From positions 1 through 37,153 of the forward strand of contig CAYQZZ010000015.1 of the NCBI GenBank assembly GCA_964422155.1: a stretch of 37,153 nucleotides of DNA, given 5' to 3'. Shown in pieces: positions 27,401 through 34,411 of this stretch. Made by a program: the position numbers and the translations under genes. Under the pieces are notes generated by a model. It was not told the origin of the DNA. It searched no databases and worked only from the letters and a program-made list of their open reading frames with translations. The stretch comes from JBGPRB01 sp964422155. GTDB lineage: Bacteria; Chloroflexota; Dehalococcoidia; Dehalococcoidales; RBG-16-60-22. Every line of letters begins with the position of its first letter. Position 1 is the stretch's first letter.

Positions 27401-29636
27401 TGGTGTAGGTCCCTGTCTGATTAGCGGTCCCGGAAAAGGTCCGGGTTGCCGGGGTGAAAGTGGCCCATGGCGGCAGGTTAGAGGCGGAGTACGTCAACGG
27501 GTCATTATTGGGGTCAGTCGCCGAAATAGTGAACTGAAGCAGCTGCCCCACGTTGGCCACCTTATCGCCGATAGGGCTTAGCACCGGCGGCTGATTGCCA
27601 ACGGTAATGGTAATACTCTCGGAATCGGTTAGTTCGCTATCGGTTACAGAGAAAAGAACATCGGTGTAGGTACCGGTCTGGTTAGCGGTCCCGGAAAAGG
27701 TCCGGGTTGCCGGGGTGAAAGTGGCCCATGGCGGCAGGTTCGAGGCGGAGTAGGTCAACGGGTCGTTATTGGGGTCAGTAGCCAAGACGGTGAACTGGAG
27801 CAGTTGCCCCGTGCCAATTACTTTATCGCCGATAGAGTTAAGTACCGGAGGCTGAGGCACGTAGGGCCCCGAATCATATTCATATGCTCCCATATCCGGA
27901 GCAGAACCGCTGTAAGGCCATGGAGAATTGGCGTCGTTAAAGCCGGGCAGAATGACGCCGGTATTAATGGCGGGGGAGTTAGAATTTAGCGAGAAATTTC
28001 CAATTGATGCATTCACAAACCCTATGTACGAATTAGATATACCATGAAGTTCCTGTCCTATAGTCTGAAAAGCCACTAATGTTCGGTATCCCTCTCCATA
28101 CCACTTAACAAAACGAGTAGCATCAGTAGTGTAAAGAAAGTCATAGTCAAAATCATGGGGATATGTTGCGCTGAGGGGGTCGGAAGTAATCTCTATGACA
28201 TATCGGGAACAATAAATGATGTTATTTCTGGAGACTATGTTACCTAACTCATCATTTGACTCTGACAATCCATTTTTGCCAGTATCAGCTGACCCACCTA
28301 CTAGGTAAAAGGTATTATGGTAATAATAAAGTCTTCCGTATGATACCTTGCCTATCTTCGTTCCTGTTGACCAGTTATCCGTGTGCATCCAAACAGTATT
28401 TCTGAACACATAGCATGGCCCGACTACAACAGGACAGGTAGCAATCCCGATTGTATCTGCTCCAGGAGAACCTCCAGCCTCAACAGAGTTCCCCCATATC
28501 CTCATGTTCTTGTCGCCACCCTCTAGTTGAAAGCCATCATCATCACAACCGTAAAAAGTATTGTTGTATATGTCACAGCTTTCCAAGAATGGAGTGCTTC
28601 CCTCACTTGCACTTTCAGGGAATGTGTTAATTCCATCCTTCATAGAATAGTCGTTCGAGAATATGAGGTTATTTCTTATTGTTACTCCATATTTAACTCT
28701 GAAAAGCTCAATACCGCTACCGCTTCTTTTGATTCCAGTTGCCATTTCGATGGTGCAATTCTGAATGAGGAAATTATACATGTCTGGGCCTTCCGCAGAC
28801 CTTGTGAAAGTAATACTACCGTGGTCGGCATCGAATGGCGGCGTGGTAGATGTTTTGCAGTTATAAAGTGAGCAGTTCTCTATGATTATGTCATGAGAAT
28901 TCTCAATTTCTATCCCTGGTTTTAATGTATCTCTGAAGTTGATTCCATCTATCTGTATGTAAGCTCGACCGGTAGCATAGATGCAATAATTTCTTGTTCC
29001 GTTACCAGTCACGGTAACATTCTCATTGTTATAGGGCATGAAGGTTATCCAGTCTGTTGAAGTGCCGGAGGTGGGTAGAGTTATTTGTTCTTCATAAATT
29101 CCAGCCCTAATCTGAACCGTACTTCCAGGTGAAGCCATGTTTGCACCCTTCTGGATAGTCCTGTAGGGATTACCTATAGTGCCAGTACCTGTAGTATCAT
29201 TTCCAGACTTAGCTACAATGATATAATTCGCCCCGATAGCAGGGTTATCATTCCTCGTGGTGGTGGTCGTGGAAACCGAACCGCCGCCATCAACATCGTT
29301 GAAAGTAACTTTGATTTCGTAAGCAGTGTTTGTAGTAAGCCAGAAGATGCTCCCACGATATTGCTTATTCGCCCGATCACAATACATCTCGGGAGCAGTT
29401 TTCCAGGCGCCGCCTGATGCCCGATATTCCAATACGGCGCTGTTATTCTGGTTATTGTCCCCGGTGAAGGTGGTGGTAACCCCGATGCATTCTATGGTAG
29501 GAATAACAGTGATGCTACCTGCCGTGGTCTCATCACCAGAGGCAGCCAATACGGAAAAGGGAAGACCCAACGAGGATACCAGGACAAGAATCAGACTGGC
29601 TAAGGCAATACTGTTCAATTTGAATAATCTGGTCAT
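24417..29636 (-). CDS. Large membrane-anchored surface protein: beta-helix, seven Ig-like repeats, CARDB domains
   Basis: 1739 residues. A signal peptide spans about 1-32 (cleavage near VLAASG). Residues 40-130 look fibronectin-like. A right-handed parallel beta-helix (about 140-590) has IIIENCSLYN and IQNCTIEM turns of the pectate-lyase-like type. Seven He_PIG-type Ig-like repeats of about 92 residues (about 595-1220) each start PPVLxxIG. A Gly-rich linker (about 1225-1245), a compact domain ending with WVDLGGTVD...LSIYALLA (about 1245-1390) and two CARDB-like domains (about 1395-1590) follow. A final beta domain precedes a C-terminal membrane helix (about 1710-1732) and basic tail. It is therefore exported and anchored with its N-terminal part outward, and may bind or cleave polysaccharide. 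No catalytic residues could be confirmed, so adhesin or S-layer-like roles are equally possible. Confidence 0.85.
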   Translation of the reverse strand: MTRLFKLNSIALASLILVLVSSLGLPFSVLAASGDETTAGSITVIPTIECIGVTTTFTGDNNQNNSAVLEYRASGGAWKTAPEMYCDRANKQYRGSIFWLTTNTAYEIKVTFNDVDGGGSVSTTTTTRNDNPAIGANYIIVAKSGNDTTGTGTIGNPYRTIQKGANMASPGSTVQIRAGIYEEQITLPTSGTSTDWITFMPYNNENVTVTGNGTRNYCIYATGRAYIQIDGINFRDTLKPGIEIENSHDIIIENCSLYNCKTSTTPPFDADHGSITFTRSAEGPDMYNFLIQNCTIEMATGIKRSGSGIELFRVKYGVTIRNNLIFSNDYSMKDGINTFPESASEGSTPFLESCDIYNNTFYGCDDDGFQLEGGDKNMRIWGNSVEAGGSPGADTIGIATCPVVVGPCYVFRNTVWMHTDNWSTGTKIGKVSYGRLYYYHNTFYLVGGSADTGKNGLSESNDELGNIVSRNNIIYCSRYVIEITSDPLSATYPHDFDYDFLYTTDATRFVKWYGEGYRTLVAFQTIGQELHGISNSYIGFVNASIGNFSLNSNSPAINTGVILPGFNDANSPWPYSGSAPDMGAYEYDSGPYVPQPPVLNSIGDKVIGTGQLLQFTVLATDPNNDPLTYSASNLPPWATFTPATRTFSGTANQTGTYTDVLFSVTDSELTDSESITITVGNQPPVLSPIGDKVANVGQLLQFTISATDPNNDPLTYSASNLPPWATFTPATRTFSGTANQTGTYTNVQFTVTDGELTDSENITVTNVNQPPVLGAIGNRSVNEGQPLTFTISATDPDGDPLTYSASNLPSGASFTPATRTFTWTPLFTQAGSYPNVHFQVSDGALTDAENITITVTNVNRPPVLGAIGNRSVNEGQSLTFTISATDPDGGTLTYSASSLPTGATFTPATRTFTWTPGFTQVGSYPNVHFQVSDGSLTDAENITITVANVNRPPVLGAIGNRSVNEGQSLTFTISATDPDGGTLTYSASSLPSGASFTPATRTFTWTPTSGQAGSYPGVHFQVSDSGALTDAEDITITVNVVGTNNPPVLDSIGNKVVDEGQPLTFTVSATDLDGDPLTYSSSSLPSGANFTPATRTFTWTPTSGQVGSYPDVLFSVTDSELSDSEDITITVNNINGPPVLSSIGNKSVTEGQLLSFTISATDPDGDSLTYSADNLPAGASFNGTSRVFSWTPTSAQTGSYPDVSFEVTDGALTDFENITITVGATSPNPPPSGGGGGSGGGGGGGGGGATSLLDSMTMEGKIVSEVLATAADQKVKIIIPRNTIVKNKNGQRVNTIRIIQSAEQISAGWDARGISLSYDIQPGGTTFDPYAILVYEYSDKEIPKGISESSLYIALWDPVAREWVDLGGTVDAAANTVSVQIQHLSIYALLAHIRTASFEISGLSLAPREVGLGETVTVSFVVNNNGDLTGTYEVGLKLDNTTVETMSITLAGGESKTETFDITSNTAGEHQANVGDMLATFVVKAPQTSATFTVSEINITPTEVNLGENVIVNVLVKNNGDLSGRYEVVLKIDDVAVQTKGVSIDGGGSETVSFNTAPDTVGIHNVIIGSLSGSYEVQLPPAPPVIEVPRLQVETLSVAPIYDEQTNKLVSARIVYQMNQPFASFPGARLTLKVFFEDEFLETVPLLTLSQLQSDGKTGELSYIPSAGWLIGNYTFRAELYEGESLVQETPSPQLTVIPEAITKTVSWWILGATVGAATLSIAIVIALVVYRRRDMFRG
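25975..27855 (-). repeat. Seven tandem Ig-like (He_PIG) coding repeats
   Basis: Repeat units of about 250-280 bp begin (plus coordinates, reading right to left) near 27853, 27590, 27335, 27060, 26783, 26503 and 26226. Each encodes PPVLxxIGxK/R, a TISATDPDGDPLTYSA-like strand, FTPATRTFxWTP and SDGxLTDxENITITV. The units starting near 27335, 27060 and 26783 are nearly identical in DNA, so unit number is likely to vary between strains by recombination or replication slippage. Confidence 0.85.
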
Positions 29637-29984
29637 AAATCACTCCAAGCCTGGTATCTTTCCGGGATGTTAGTCCAATAATAGGCCATGGCAGGGTGAA
29701 CAGTCAATAGGAAATTAGTAATGGAAAAAACGTGACTTTTTGCGTATTTAGAAATAGTAATATTTGAACTGTCGAGGTTCAATAAAAATCAACGGCTTAA
29801 TCTAACGGTACCCCGGGGAAAGAGCGCTAGCATATATTTTCGCCTTTTTCCACCGGAATATACCGGTCTCTAAAGCATACTCCTCGAGTATTTTATTGAC
29901 ACTGATAATATTTCCGGATTGGCACTCAGTTAGAATGAGGTCAATCGGTCCTCGGGGTTTTTCCTGTGGTTGAAAAATCCAGAT
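29637..29984. other. Divergent intergenic region, left part
   Basis: 348 bp between the start of the surface-protein gene (minus) and the box array of the RiPP operon (plus). It should hold the surface-protein promoter, but I found no convincing -35/-10 pair. A single box-like ATCTAAC occurs at 29800 with no partner at 11 bp. A 62-codon minus-strand frame here has no ribosome site and is discounted. Confidence 0.5.
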
Positions 29985-30051
29985 TGTCAACGATGTTTCT
30001 ACCGAATTCTAACCAATTATTACTTGATAATTAACGCAAAGCAGGTAAACT
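29985..30051 (+). promoter_or_regulatory. Tandem 11-bp boxes and -10 for the RiPP operon
   Basis: Heptamers at an 11-bp period: TGTCAAC (29985), TTTCTAC (29996), TTCTAAC (30007), a shifted copy TTATTAC (30017) and AATTAAC (30029). A -10-like TAAACT lies at 30046-30051, starting 17 bp after the last box, the same geometry as arrays at 2271, 4958 and 37101. A second possible -10, TATTAT, lies at 30064-30069. It is the only promoter seen before the pqqD-like gene, so the peptide cassette is probably in the same regulon as the polysaccharide locus. Confidence 0.6.
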
Positions 30052-30092
30052 AACCAATATAAATATTATTATTATCCGTTGGAGATGATGAC

Positions 30093-30431
30093 TTGTCGGA
30101 TATGTCAAAAGTGTTCATCAAGGACCCTAACATAGTTAACAGGAAAATTGCCGGTGAGATGGTTTTGGTACCCATCAGGCATAATGTCGGTGATCTTGCC
30201 TGCATCTATAACCTGAATGAGGTCGGCAGCCGTATCTGGGAGCTTATCGACGGAGGGGTCACCGTCGGGCAAATCAGAGAAAAAATAGTGGAGGAATACG
30301 AGGTCACTCCTGAGGAGGCTGAGGCCGACATCACCGAGTTCTTAAATCAGCTTGAGCAGGCGGGTGCCGTGTGCTCGGCTACTTCTAGCAAAAATTCCGG
30401 GCAAAAAATAGTCGAATCGCAGGAGATTTAA
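30093..30431 (+). CDS. PqqD-like RiPP leader-recognition protein
   Basis: 112 residues of the PqqD family, winged-helix proteins that hold the leader of a precursor peptide and present it to a radical SAM enzyme. Typical blocks are VLVPIRHNVGDLACIYNLNEVGSRIWELIDG (about 26-56), GQIREKIVEEYEV and a C-terminal helix with DITEFLNQLEQAGAV (about 85-99). The start is a TTG at 30093, with GGAG at 30081-30084 eight nt upstream. An ATG at 30102 is less well spaced. It is followed 1 nt later by the radical SAM gene, so both are translated together. It is the first gene of the peptide cassette. Confidence 0.9.
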   Translation: MSDMSKVFIKDPNIVNRKIAGEMVLVPIRHNVGDLACIYNLNEVGSRIWELIDGGVTVGQIREKIVEEYEVTPEEAEADITEFLNQLEQAGAVCSATSSKNSGQKIVESQEI

Positions 30432-30432
30432 A

Positions 30433-31527
30433 ATGGACTGCGTGCACATACCTTCGATTGATTACGGTGAATTCAGAAAACGGCTCCAAAGCAAAACCAT
30501 GAACCCCAGGATGCCCGTTAATGGGACGTTTGATATTACCTCCCGCTGTAACCTGAGGTGCGTCCACTGCTATATCCAGGGTATCAGCTTCGGGGATGAG
30601 TTGACCTATAACGAGGTTTGTAATATCTTAGACCAGATCGCCGATGAGGGTTGCCTGTGGCTGGTGATTACCGGCGGGGAGCCATTGGTAAGGCCTGATT
30701 TCATGGACATCTACAAATATGCCAAGGGTAAGGGGCTGTTTATCACTCTCTTCACCAACGGCACTTTGCTCACCCCAGAGATAGCCGATTTTCTAGCCGA
30801 TCTCCCACCTTTTGCCATTGAAATTTCCCTCTACGGCATGAGCGCGGATACTTACGAGAGTGTTACCGGCGTGCCGGGTTCTTTCGAGCGTTGCCTACGG
30901 GGTATAAAACTCCTGCGTGAGCGGAACCTGTATCTCAGGCTCAAGAGCATGGTCTTTCCTGCTAACTATCACGAGCTAAAGGAGATGAAACGTTACGCCG
31001 ATAGTATGAGCGTACCCTTCAGGTTTGACTGCATGATAAATCCCAAGCTGGACGGTTCGATGGAGCCTGCCAAATTCAGGCTATCTCCCGATAAAATCGT
31101 GGCGCTGGACTTCATTAATGAGGAGTGGGTCAAGGAATGGCACGATTTTATCGACAGGTTCGGTAATATGACCGCAAATGACTACTTATATAACTGCGGT
31201 GCGGGACTAAACAACTTCCATATCGACTCAACCGGACATCTCGGGGTATGCGCCGTCTCCCGGGAGCCTCAATACGACCTGCGCCGCGGGACTTTCCACA
31301 ATGGTTTCTACAACGCCATTCCTAACGTCCGGGCAAAGAAGCGCACGCAACACTCCGAGTGCCAGACATGCGAGTTAATCGGTGTTTGCCCACAGTGTCC
31401 TGCCTGGGGACAGCTGGAGCACGGAAACCCGGAAGCCAAGGTTGATTTTCTCTGCCAGGTAACGCACCTCAGGGTCGCGGCTCTACAGAACCATCGGCGC
31501 CCCCAGACAGAAACTAAACATAGGTGA
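30433..31527 (+). CDS. Radical SAM/SPASM peptide-maturation enzyme
   Basis: 364 residues. The radical SAM cluster motif CxxxCxxC is C39, C43 and C46, followed by GGEP (81-84), the SAM-binding motif. The C-terminal SPASM domain has C255, C273, then C310, C313, C319, C322 and C341, enough for two auxiliary iron-sulfur clusters. Spacing near the end is CX2CX5CX2C, close to the usual CX2CX5CX3C. Such enzymes form thioether or carbon-carbon crosslinks in ribosomal peptides bound by a PqqD-like partner. The substrate should be the peptide encoded at 31625. AGGAG lies 7 nt before the ATG. The type of bond made cannot be predicted from sequence. Confidence 0.93.
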   Translation: MDCVHIPSIDYGEFRKRLQSKTMNPRMPVNGTFDITSRCNLRCVHCYIQGISFGDELTYNEVCNILDQIADEGCLWLVITGGEPLVRPDFMDIYKYAKGKGLFITLFTNGTLLTPEIADFLADLPPFAIEISLYGMSADTYESVTGVPGSFERCLRGIKLLRERNLYLRLKSMVFPANYHELKEMKRYADSMSVPFRFDCMINPKLDGSMEPAKFRLSPDKIVALDFINEEWVKEWHDFIDRFGNMTANDYLYNCGAGLNNFHIDSTGHLGVCAVSREPQYDLRRGTFHNGFYNAIPNVRAKKRTQHSECQTCELIGVCPQCPAWGQLEHGNPEAKVDFLCQVTHLRVAALQNHRRPQTETKHR

Positions 31528-31536
31528 CCACGCTTG

Positions 31537-31592
31537 GCTGCTACCTTGAAGGCGGCAGCAGGCGACGGCCAGGTGGTCATGCCTCCTGGCAT
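31537..31592 (+). other. Two RNA hairpins ahead of the precursor gene
   Basis: GCTGC (31537-31541) pairs with GCAGC (31555-31559) around a CCTT/AAGG inner stem. Then ATGCC (31579-31583) pairs with GGCAT (31588-31592) around TCCT. Neither is followed by a T-run, so they are not terminators. They could protect the 5' end of a processed precursor mRNA and help make the precursor in excess over the enzymes. Confidence 0.4.
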
Positions 31593-31624
31593 AACAGGAA
31601 ATCCAGACAGGGAGGTGATGTGGT

Positions 31625-31807
31625 ATGCGAAAAGCATACAACAAGCCCGGCTTGACCCGGGTAGACCTAGTCCCATCTGAAGCAGTGCTTAACGGCTGCA
31701 AGGACAATATATTCCAGTCCGCGGCCCCGGATGGCTCATCAACGGCATGTTGGTGGTCCACGGGGGGCGGCGGTTTCGCCGGCAGCTGTAAGCTAGGCGG
31801 AAGCTAG
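31625..31807 (+). CDS. RiPP precursor peptide (Cys/Trp/Gly-rich)
   Basis: 60 residues. The charged leader (about 1-24) contains KPGLTRVDLVPSEAVL, the kind of LVPxEAVL leader seen with PqqD/radical SAM systems. The probable core (about 24-60) starts near GC and has C25, C42, C55, a W43-W44 pair, a GGGGF stretch (47-51) and ends GGS with C-terminal Ser60. A very strong ribosome site, GGAGGTGAT, ends 5 nt before the ATG. It lies 97 bp after the radical SAM gene and before the kinase-like gene. Its small size, lack of other homology signals and position support a precursor. Crosslinks from the three cysteines and modification at the terminal serine are hypotheses. The cleavage site is not certain. 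Confidence 0.85.
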   Translation: MRKAYNKPGLTRVDLVPSEAVLNGCKDNIFQSAAPDGSSTACWWSTGGGGFAGSCKLGGS

Positions 31808-31810
31808 GTT

Positions 31811-31845
31811 AAGGTTGGCACCCAGGCCGGTGAGGCCAGCCTTTT
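31811..31845 (+). terminator. Hairpin after the precursor gene (attenuator-like)
   Basis: AAGGTTGGC (31811-31819) pairs with GCCAGCCTT (31835-31843), a 9-bp stem with one G-T pair and a 15-nt loop, ending in TTTT. It lies 3 nt after the precursor stop codon. The T-run is short, so it is probably a leaky terminator or mRNA-stabilising hairpin giving more precursor than downstream enzyme. Confidence 0.5.
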
Positions 31846-31899
31846 ACAGGACTAGGTGGTGTCTCAAGTGATTACCGGTCATTTCTGAGTTGAGTGCGG

Positions 31900-31938
31900 G
31901 GGGAGCCGGTCACAGGGGTAGTTTCCTGGCCGCTCCCC
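31900..31938 (+). other. GC-rich hairpin in the leader of the kinase-like gene
   Basis: GGGGAGC (31900-31906) pairs perfectly with GCTCCCC (31932-31938). An inner CAGG/CCTG stem (31913-31916 and 31925-31928) closes the loop. No T-run follows. The structure lies upstream of the preferred TTG start at 31984, which argues that this stretch is RNA leader, not coding. Confidence 0.4.
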
Positions 31939-31983
31939 AGACAGGTTTCCTCTGCATTCTTCTTTCTGCAGAATAGGAGAGAG

Positions 31984-32922
31984 TTGTTACTCACTAGTAG
32001 ACCCCTGGCTCAATACAGGCTTAACATCGCCGGGATAATCATTCATTTTATTGCCGATAGTAACCTCAAACTGCTATTTACTGAATCCCATCGTCAGTTT
32101 ATAGTCAGCAAAGGTGAGCCTGACTTACGGCTTAAGATACACTATGGGCCGCTGCCACCGCTGAAGCTGGAGGAAAAACTCTTTGACTCCGGGGTAATAT
32201 GGGCACTTTACCGGAGCGATGGTATATACGAAATGACCTTCAAGGCGCCCGTCTTCGGGCCCACTCCATACCAGGTGGCTTTAATCGATTCCAGGTTTGA
32301 GTCCGGCGACCTGTATGTCAGAGTTCCTAATTCCAAAAAGCTGGCTAAATCGACCAGGCCCGGTCATGATGCCCTCCCCTGTATTATTCCTATCGCCTAC
32401 CCGCTGGACGAAGTATTCATGGTGAACCTGCTGGCCCGGGGCCGTGGCGTCGAGATACACTCCTGCGGCGTGAACTACAAGGGGCAGGGAATCATCTTCA
32501 CGGGAACATCCGGCACGGGTAAAAGCACGCTTGGCCGCTTGTGGAAAGAAGAAAAAGACGCCCTCGTACTTAGCGACGAGCGGATAATCGTCCGCAGGAT
32601 AGATGGCCGCTTCTGGATGTATGGAACGCCCTGGTGTAGTAGTGCCGGCACCTCATCGCCAGAAGGCGTCCCCCTGGAGAGAATATTCTTCATCAAGCAC
32701 AGTCCGCAGAACTACACTTTGCCGCTGAAAGTCGGCGATGCCGCTTCAAGACTGTTCGTACGCTGCTTCCCCACATTCTGGGATGAATACTGCCTTAATT
32801 ATACCCTGGGCTTTATGGGGCAGTTAGCCGAGCAGGTCCCCTGCTATGAGCTGGGGTTTGTCCCCGATAAAAGCGTTCTGGAATTCGTTAACAAAATTTG
32901 TTCCGGGGAGCCACTGCCTTGA
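31984..32922 (+). CDS. HPr-kinase-like ATP-dependent kinase of the RiPP cassette
   Basis: 312 residues from the TTG at 31984 (AGGAG at 31975-31979). A GTG at 31894 in frame would add 30 residues but has no ribosome site and spans the leader hairpin. The N-terminal half (YRLNIAGIIIHF...) matches proteins found next to PqqD genes. The P-loop GTSGTGKST is at about 174-182, followed by LSDERIIVRR and FWMYGTPW, as in HPrK-fold kinases. Family members occur in RiPP clusters, and one in a lasso-peptide cluster phosphorylates the terminal serine of its peptide. That role would fit the precursor's Ser60, but is untested. The stop overlaps the next gene's start. Confidence 0.8.
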   Translation: MLLTSRPLAQYRLNIAGIIIHFIADSNLKLLFTESHRQFIVSKGEPDLRLKIHYGPLPPLKLEEKLFDSGVIWALYRSDGIYEMTFKAPVFGPTPYQVALIDSRFESGDLYVRVPNSKKLAKSTRPGHDALPCIIPIAYPLDEVFMVNLLARGRGVEIHSCGVNYKGQGIIFTGTSGTGKSTLGRLWKEEKDALVLSDERIIVRRIDGRFWMYGTPWCSSAGTSSPEGVPLERIFFIKHSPQNYTLPLKVGDAASRLFVRCFPTFWDEYCLNYTLGFMGQLAEQVPCYELGFVPDKSVLEFVNKICSGEPLP

Positions 32923-33404
32923 ACGCCAACCGGACGGATTTTCTAGAGTTGAGTCAGGAGCTACTTGACCGTGGCGCCTTACTGCGCTTTCGAGCTCACG
33001 GCAGGAGCATGCACCCGTTTATTAAAAATGGAAATATCCTTATCGTCGAACCGTTAAACGGCACTTCAGCAAGTATCGGCGACGTGGTTTTCTATCGTCG
33101 TTCGGACGGTTCGCTCACCGCTCATCGCCTTATTAAGGTAAACCATCACAAAGAAAGTACCGTCTTAATTACCAGAGGCGATTCTCACAAGTACTATGAT
33201 TTACCGGTTCCTTCCGAGCAGGTCATGGGGAGAATTATCCGTATCGAACTTCAGGAGAGACAACTGCAGCTGAACGGATGGCTGGGGCGTCCGTTCGGTT
33301 TTCTCATTGCGTTGTTCGCTCGTGGCCATTATTCGAATCAAGCAAGGCTTGTACGCAATCTGGGCAGGCTCTGGTGGCTCATCGGAGGGAGGCGGATAAC
33401 ATGA
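32919..33404 (+). CDS. S24/S26-type peptidase (SipW/Sec11-like signal peptidase)
   Basis: 161 residues. The catalytic serine is S30 in GRSMHPFI. H69 in LTAHRLIKV replaces the lysine of classical bacterial enzymes, as in archaeal, ER and SipW-type signal peptidases with a Ser/His dyad. The RGDSHKYYD block (about 86-94) matches the conserved GD box. No strong N-terminal membrane anchor is present. A hydrophobic stretch lies at about 127-135. I chose the TTG at 32919, 8 nt after GGGGAG at 32905-32910. It overlaps the kinase stop, and its own stop overlaps the next ATG (ATGA). It probably cleaves the precursor leader, or processes a peptide during export. Confidence 0.83.
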   Translation: MNANRTDFLELSQELLDRGALLRFRAHGRSMHPFIKNGNILIVEPLNGTSASIGDVVFYRRSDGSLTAHRLIKVNHHKESTVLITRGDSHKYYDLPVPSEQVMGRIIRIELQERQLQLNGWLGRPFGFLIALFARGHYSNQARLVRNLGRLWWLIGGRRIT

Positions 33405-34411
33405 GTGCTGCCATCAGCCTAACTAATCTGACCAAGCGTTTCCCCCGCTCTTCTGGCTACCGTGACCTTTTGCCCTTCAGGAAGAAACAGTGGATTACGG
33501 CGGTAGAGAACGTGAGCCTAGATATTAATGAGGGTGAGTTTTTTGGCTTATTGGGGCCTAACGGCGCGGGCAAGACCACTTTAATTAAGCTGCTTTGCAG
33601 TCTGGTATTACCCACCTCAGGTACGGCCCGGGTCTTCGGACACGATATCCTGGAGGAAGAACAGGCCGTTAAAAAGCTGGTGGGCCTGGTGAGTTCTGAG
33701 GAAAGGAGCTTTTACTGGCGCCTCACCGGCCGTGAGAATCTCCAATTTTATGCCTCCCTGTACCATATTCCCCATAAGAAGACCAGGGAACGTATTGAGG
33801 AATTATTGAGTATCGTTGGTTTGACTGAAAATGGCGACATCCGGTTTCAGAATTACTCCACGGGGATGCGGCAAAAATTGGCTATTGCCCGGGGTCTACT
33901 CAGTGAACCGAAGATACTTTTTGTGGATGAACCCACCCGTAGCCTGGACCCGGTCAGCGCCAGGGCAGTCCGATCTTTCCTTAAGGAAAAAGTGGCTGGT
34001 GAGAAAAAGACGATAATACTGGCTACCCATAATCTGAATGAGGCCGAACAGCTCTGCGACCGTCTCGTTATCATGAACCATGGCAAAGTAAGTGCCTTGG
34101 GGTCCGTTAAAGAGCTGCGTTCCCTTTTCCAGAAAAAAGAGAAGTGCGAACTGCAGGTTAGGAATTTCTCCGAGGCAATCATGCCACAACTATGCCATAT
34201 CGAAGGGGTCCTTGACTGCCGTATTACCGGGCAGCACGATGGTGTTGCCGGTGTGGAGCTTATGATATCGAAGCGCTCATCAGTACTGCCCCAGGTCTTA
34301 CAGGTTATGGTCAATAGCGGCGCCGAGGTATGCGATTGCCAGCTGGGGGAGTTGCCGCTGGAGGAAATATTCACTCATGCCCTGAACAGCAGTGAGAGGG
34401 AGAGGAACTGA
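33401..34411 (+). CDS. ABC-2 type transporter ATPase
   Basis: 336 residues. Walker A is GPNGAGKT (52-59), the signature region NYSTGMRQKL (about 151-160) replaces LSGGQ, Walker B is ILFVDEP (172-178) and the switch histidine is H210 (ATHN). The C-terminal 90 residues form the extra regulatory domain of CcmA/DrrA-like ATPases. It powers the adjacent permease. The start is the ATG at 33401 with AGGGAGG about 9 nt upstream, overlapping the previous stop. Open frame further upstream overlaps the peptidase gene. In this operon it probably exports the mature peptide or confers immunity. No C39 peptidase domain is fused. Confidence 0.93.
   Translation: MSAAISLTNLTKRFPRSSGYRDLLPFRKKQWITAVENVSLDINEGEFFGLLGPNGAGKTTLIKLLCSLVLPTSGTARVFGHDILEEEQAVKKLVGLVSSEERSFYWRLTGRENLQFYASLYHIPHKKTRERIEELLSIVGLTENGDIRFQNYSTGMRQKLAIARGLLSEPKILFVDEPTRSLDPVSARAVRSFLKEKVAGEKKTIILATHNLNEAEQLCDRLVIMNHGKVSALGSVKELRSLFQKKEKCELQVRNFSEAIMPQLCHIEGVLDCRITGQHDGVAGVELMISKRSSVLPQVLQVMVNSGAEVCDCQLGELPLEEIFTHALNSSERERN

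Noticed and set aside
25975..27855. CRISPR-like or tandem DNA repeat array
   Set aside because: The repeats are about 250-280 bp, in frame, and encode Ig-like domains.
29802..29990. 62-codon minus-strand frame
   Set aside because: TTG start without a ribosome site, overlaps the 11-bp box array, and the translation shows no recognisable domain.
31894..31983. GTG at 31894 as start of the HPrK-like gene
   Set aside because: No ribosome site before it, and the added 30 residues cover a perfect GC-rich hairpin. The in-frame TTG at 31984 follows AGGAG directly.
33278..33400. Upstream extension of the ABC ATPase gene
   Set aside because: It overlaps the peptidase gene. The ATG at 33401 has a ribosome site and starts the conserved fold.
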